Both the position numbers and the translations under genes were made by a program. Positions 61,554 through 64,000 of a DNA stretch of 64,000 bases are shown here, piece by piece (position 1 is the stretch's first letter; each line of letters starts with the position of its first letter). Where the stretch lies: positions 1 to 64,000 of the forward strand of contig NZ_WYET01000013.1 in assembly GCF_013376415.1 (NCBI RefSeq), given 5' to 3'. Under the pieces are notes generated by a model. The model searched no databases, had not been told where the DNA came from, and was given only the letters and a program-made list of their open reading frames with translations. The stretch comes from Flagellimonas chongwuensis (GTDB taxonomy: Bacteria > Bacteroidota > Bacteroidia > Flavobacteriales > Flavobacteriaceae).

Positions 61554-63953
61554 TTATTTTCCAAAAATATGGAGTTCCGTGAAATCCTTGCCAACCTCTA
61601 TGGAATTGTTACCATTTAATTTGATTGAGTCCAAATCCACTTCCTCGTTGTCGACTTCAACCGTATCTATGGTAAAGGGCAATCCATGGAACGACATTTT
61701 AAAATTATCATACGAAGTGATAAAGTTCCCATCCTTGAATTGCTGAATGATCAATTCGTTCTCCTTTCCCGTCAACTTGAAGCGTCTTAGACTATACCTA
61801 CCTTTTTTATAGTCATATCCATCTTGCTGGTCTTCGTATACTTGGGATCTTTCCGTACCCGCTTTGTAATACACATCGATGTTCAATTTTTCAATTTCCT
61901 TTTCTCCGATGTATTGTTGAACAGGATATTTGGGGATCATGGCGCCTTCCTTCACAAAGAGGGGAATTCGGTGAATCTCCGCCGATACCCATCTTTCAAT
62001 CCCTCCTTCCGTCAATTCATCGGTCCAGTAGTTGTACCAGTTTCCCTTTGGGAAGTACATTCTCCTTCCCTGGGAATTCGGTTCCTGCACGGGACACACC
62101 AACATTTGTTGACCAAAGATGAACTCGTCCGTACGGAAATGTGTTTGATGGTCCTCTTGGTCATAAAACACCAAGGATTGAAGCATAGGAAACCCTTCTT
62201 TAATGTAATTATAGAACATGGTATACAAGTAAGGGAGTAATTGATACCTCAAATTGATGAATTCCCTTACTATGTCGGTAATTTCATCCCCAAAAGACCA
62301 CGGTTCTTGGTCGCCATGATCTCCACTGGAGTGTACCCTGCAGAATGGATGGAAAACGGCCAACTGCATCCAACGGGCAAAAAGTTCGCCATTGGGTTGT
62401 TCGGCAAATCCACCAATATCGGAACCAACAAAAGAGTATCCGCTCATGCACATACGCTGCATTTGCACGTTGGCGATCCACAAGTGTTCCCAAGTGGCCA
62501 CATTATCACCGGTCCAAGTAGCACAATAACGTTGCGTACCGGAATAGGCTGCCCTTGTCAACACAAAAGGTCTGTTGGGGAACATAAATTTTTTAACGCC
62601 CTCGTAGGTGGCACGGACCATCTGCATTCCGTAGACGTTATGCGCTTTTCGGTGACTGCAGGGATGGCCATCATAGTCGTGGCGCACATCCAGATTGGCG
62701 GTTTTGGTAGGAACTTCCATCACGGCCGGTTCGTTCATATCGTTCCAAACACCACTGACCCCCATTTCGGCTATCATTTCCTTGTAGAGTCCAGCCCACC
62801 ATTCCCGTACTTCGGGATTCGTAAAGTCCGGAAACTTACATTCTCCCGGCCATACTTTTCCTTTAAAATGTGGTCCATCGGCCCTACGGCAGAAAAAGCC
62901 ATTGTCCATGGCTTGTTGGTATACCCAATAATCACGGTCAATTTTAATACCGGGATCTATCATAGTAATCACCTTGAAGCCATCTTCCTCCATTTCCTCG
63001 ATCATCTTTTTGGGATTTGGGAAGTACTGGTTATTCCAAGTAAAACAACGGAACCCTTCCATATAATCGATATCCAGATAAATGGCATCGCAGGGAATGT
63101 TCAATTCCCTGAACTTAGAGGCGATATCCCTCACCTTTTGTTCTGGGAAATAACTCCATTTGGATTGATGGAAACCTAGCGCCCAAAGTGGTGGAAGTTC
63201 GGGAACACCGGTTAGGTCGGTGTAGGACTCCACGACCTCCTTCATTTGAGGACCGTAGAAAAAATAGTAGTTCATTTCCCCTCCATCGGCCCAAAAACTG
63301 GTTACGTTCCTTTTTTCTGCGGCAAAATCAAAATAAGTACTGAAGGAATTATCGAAAAACACACCATAGGCCTTGCTTTCCTTAAGTCCTATGTAAAATG
63401 GTATGGACTTGTACAAGGGTTCTTGGTCCTTGCCGTAGGCATAGGAATCGGTAACCCAATTATTGATACGCTTTCCTTTAAGGTTGGTATGCGATGCTTT
63501 GTCGCCCATGCCATAATAGCTTTCGCCCGAATGGCAGACCTTGCTCATTTTTACCACATTTCCACCGTAATCAAAGTTCTCTTCCCAGTGGAAGCCGAGC
63601 TCATCCTCGGCCAGGATCACATTGTCCAAATCGGTAATCTGCACCTTTAGATTGGCCTTGTTGATGTAAACCCTGATTTTTGAAGTGGTTATGACATATT
63701 CCGGTATCTCGTCCTTGACAGTCAACTCATTGTACCCAAGGTTGACATCTTCACTAATGGCATAAGAAAAGTCGGGTTCAAAAACATACTCGGTAGCATA
63801 CCTGAATCGGACCACACTATCCCTTAGAATAGTAACTTGAAGAATTACACCGTTTTGGGTAGTAAAATATATTTTATCGTTTTCTTGTTTAAAGTCTACG
63901 ATATGATTGGGGAACTGATTCCCTCTAGTTGCAATTTCCGTGTTGGTTATCAT
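61554..63953 (-). CDS. Glycoside hydrolase family 31 (alpha-glucosidase type)
   Basis: A 799-aa enzyme that releases glucose (or xylose) from alpha-linked ends. The order is an N-terminal beta-sandwich (about 1-230), a TIM barrel with the nucleophile Asp in VWNDMNEPAV and the acid/base Asp in WTGDNVATWEHL, then GSDIGGF and HPFCRVHS, and a C-terminal sandwich. No signal peptide is present, so it probably acts in the cytoplasm on imported malto-oligosaccharides. Aromatic residues at the catalytic pocket favour alpha-glucosidase, but the linkage cannot be fixed from sequence. Confidence 0.92.
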   Translation of the reverse strand: MITNTEIATRGNQFPNHIVDFKQENDKIYFTTQNGVILQVTILRDSVVRFRYATEYVFEPDFSYAISEDVNLGYNELTVKDEIPEYVITTSKIRVYINKANLKVQITDLDNVILAEDELGFHWEENFDYGGNVVKMSKVCHSGESYYGMGDKASHTNLKGKRINNWVTDSYAYGKDQEPLYKSIPFYIGLKESKAYGVFFDNSFSTYFDFAAEKRNVTSFWADGGEMNYYFFYGPQMKEVVESYTDLTGVPELPPLWALGFHQSKWSYFPEQKVRDIASKFRELNIPCDAIYLDIDYMEGFRCFTWNNQYFPNPKKMIEEMEEDGFKVITMIDPGIKIDRDYWVYQQAMDNGFFCRRADGPHFKGKVWPGECKFPDFTNPEVREWWAGLYKEMIAEMGVSGVWNDMNEPAVMEVPTKTANLDVRHDYDGHPCSHRKAHNVYGMQMVRATYEGVKKFMFPNRPFVLTRAAYSGTQRYCATWTGDNVATWEHLWIANVQMQRMCMSGYSFVGSDIGGFAEQPNGELFARWMQLAVFHPFCRVHSSGDHGDQEPWSFGDEITDIVREFINLRYQLLPYLYTMFYNYIKEGFPMLQSLVFYDQEDHQTHFRTDEFIFGQQMLVCPVQEPNSQGRRMYFPKGNWYNYWTDELTEGGIERWVSAEIHRIPLFVKEGAMIPKYPVQQYIGEKEIEKLNIDVYYKAGTERSQVYEDQQDGYDYKKGRYSLRRFKLTGKENELIIQQFKDGNFITSYDNFKMSFHGLPFTIDTVEVDNEEVDLDSIKLNGNNSIEVGKDFTELHIFGK

Positions 63954-64000
63954 CTGTAATCAGTTGAGGCTCACAAAAGAAATACAAAAGCCTGAATAAT

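Noticed and set aside
62241-63179. 312-codon frame antisense to the GH31 gene
   Set aside because: Opposite strand of a clearly coding glycosidase; no homology pattern seen.

Overview
This window looks like the chromosome of a marine Flavobacteriaceae member (Bacteroidota), plausibly near Allomuricauda/Flagellimonas. That placement is inferred from protein style, not from a marker search. Supporting signs are: flavobacterial promoters (TAnnTTTG -7 box, sometimes with TTG about 18-19 nt upstream), little use of Shine-Dalgarno sites, lipoproteins with short 'LxxC' leaders, a fused aspartokinase-homoserine dehydrogenase directly followed by thrB and thrC, a DUF3822 gene before rsmD, and a DnaX without its zinc module.

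Layout. (1) 1-2450 is an accessory, decaying edge. It has the 3' end of a probable IS110-type transposase and two minus-strand genes packaged like integron gene cassettes: each unit is bounded by its own 10-bp inverted match, with a 137-nt attC-like dyad between them. One cassette gene has an in-frame stop. A candidate terminated small RNA and remnants of a DUF4145 gene follow. (2) 2819-14270 holds a thiolase and an NlpC/P60 protein, then gyrA with a TPR protein on the minus strand, clpC, a BLUF photoreceptor, a STAS-like protein and nnr. (3) 14361-19199 is the threonine operon thrA-thrB-thrC, preceded by a Thr-rich leader peptide inside a long-range stem (an attenuator). (4) 19205-24563 has a secreted Xaa-Pro aminopeptidase, gcvT, an RmlD-like reductase, a pterin carbinolamine dehydratase, a YebC regulator and a lipoprotein. 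(5) 24680-33209, minus strand, has a secreted amidohydrolase and a tandem-duplicated propeller-like lipoprotein sharing a 42-bp upstream element, then a probable operon: RecD-like helicase, DUF4126 protein, kdsB, HAD hydrolase, kdnB and an acyltransferase. KdnB beside KdsB suggests lipid A inner core built with 8-amino-Kdo. (6) 33317-46852 is mostly housekeeping: DUF3822, rsmD, RNase P RNA, dnaX, miaE, ppk, sixA, pdxH, rnz, pyrB, pyrR, rpsA and a BON-LysM protein. (7) 46950-52750 is an accessory stretch with a Trp-repeat protein, a serine hydrolase, a glyoxalase-fold protein, an ArsR/SRPBCC pair with a visible operator, and an AT-rich orphan gene. (8) 52821-64000 has cmk and lon, an ECF sigma/membrane protein/DUF4097/GIN-domain adhesin-like cluster, an MFS transporter, an M48 lipoprotein peptidase and a GH31 glucosidase.

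The most unusual signals are the integron-cassette-like array at the left edge, the threonine attenuator, the Kdo8N gene neighbourhood, the duplicated 42-bp element near 25.9 and 28.0 kb, and the orphan structured RNA near 1.7-1.9 kb. No tRNA or rRNA gene and no CRISPR array was seen.
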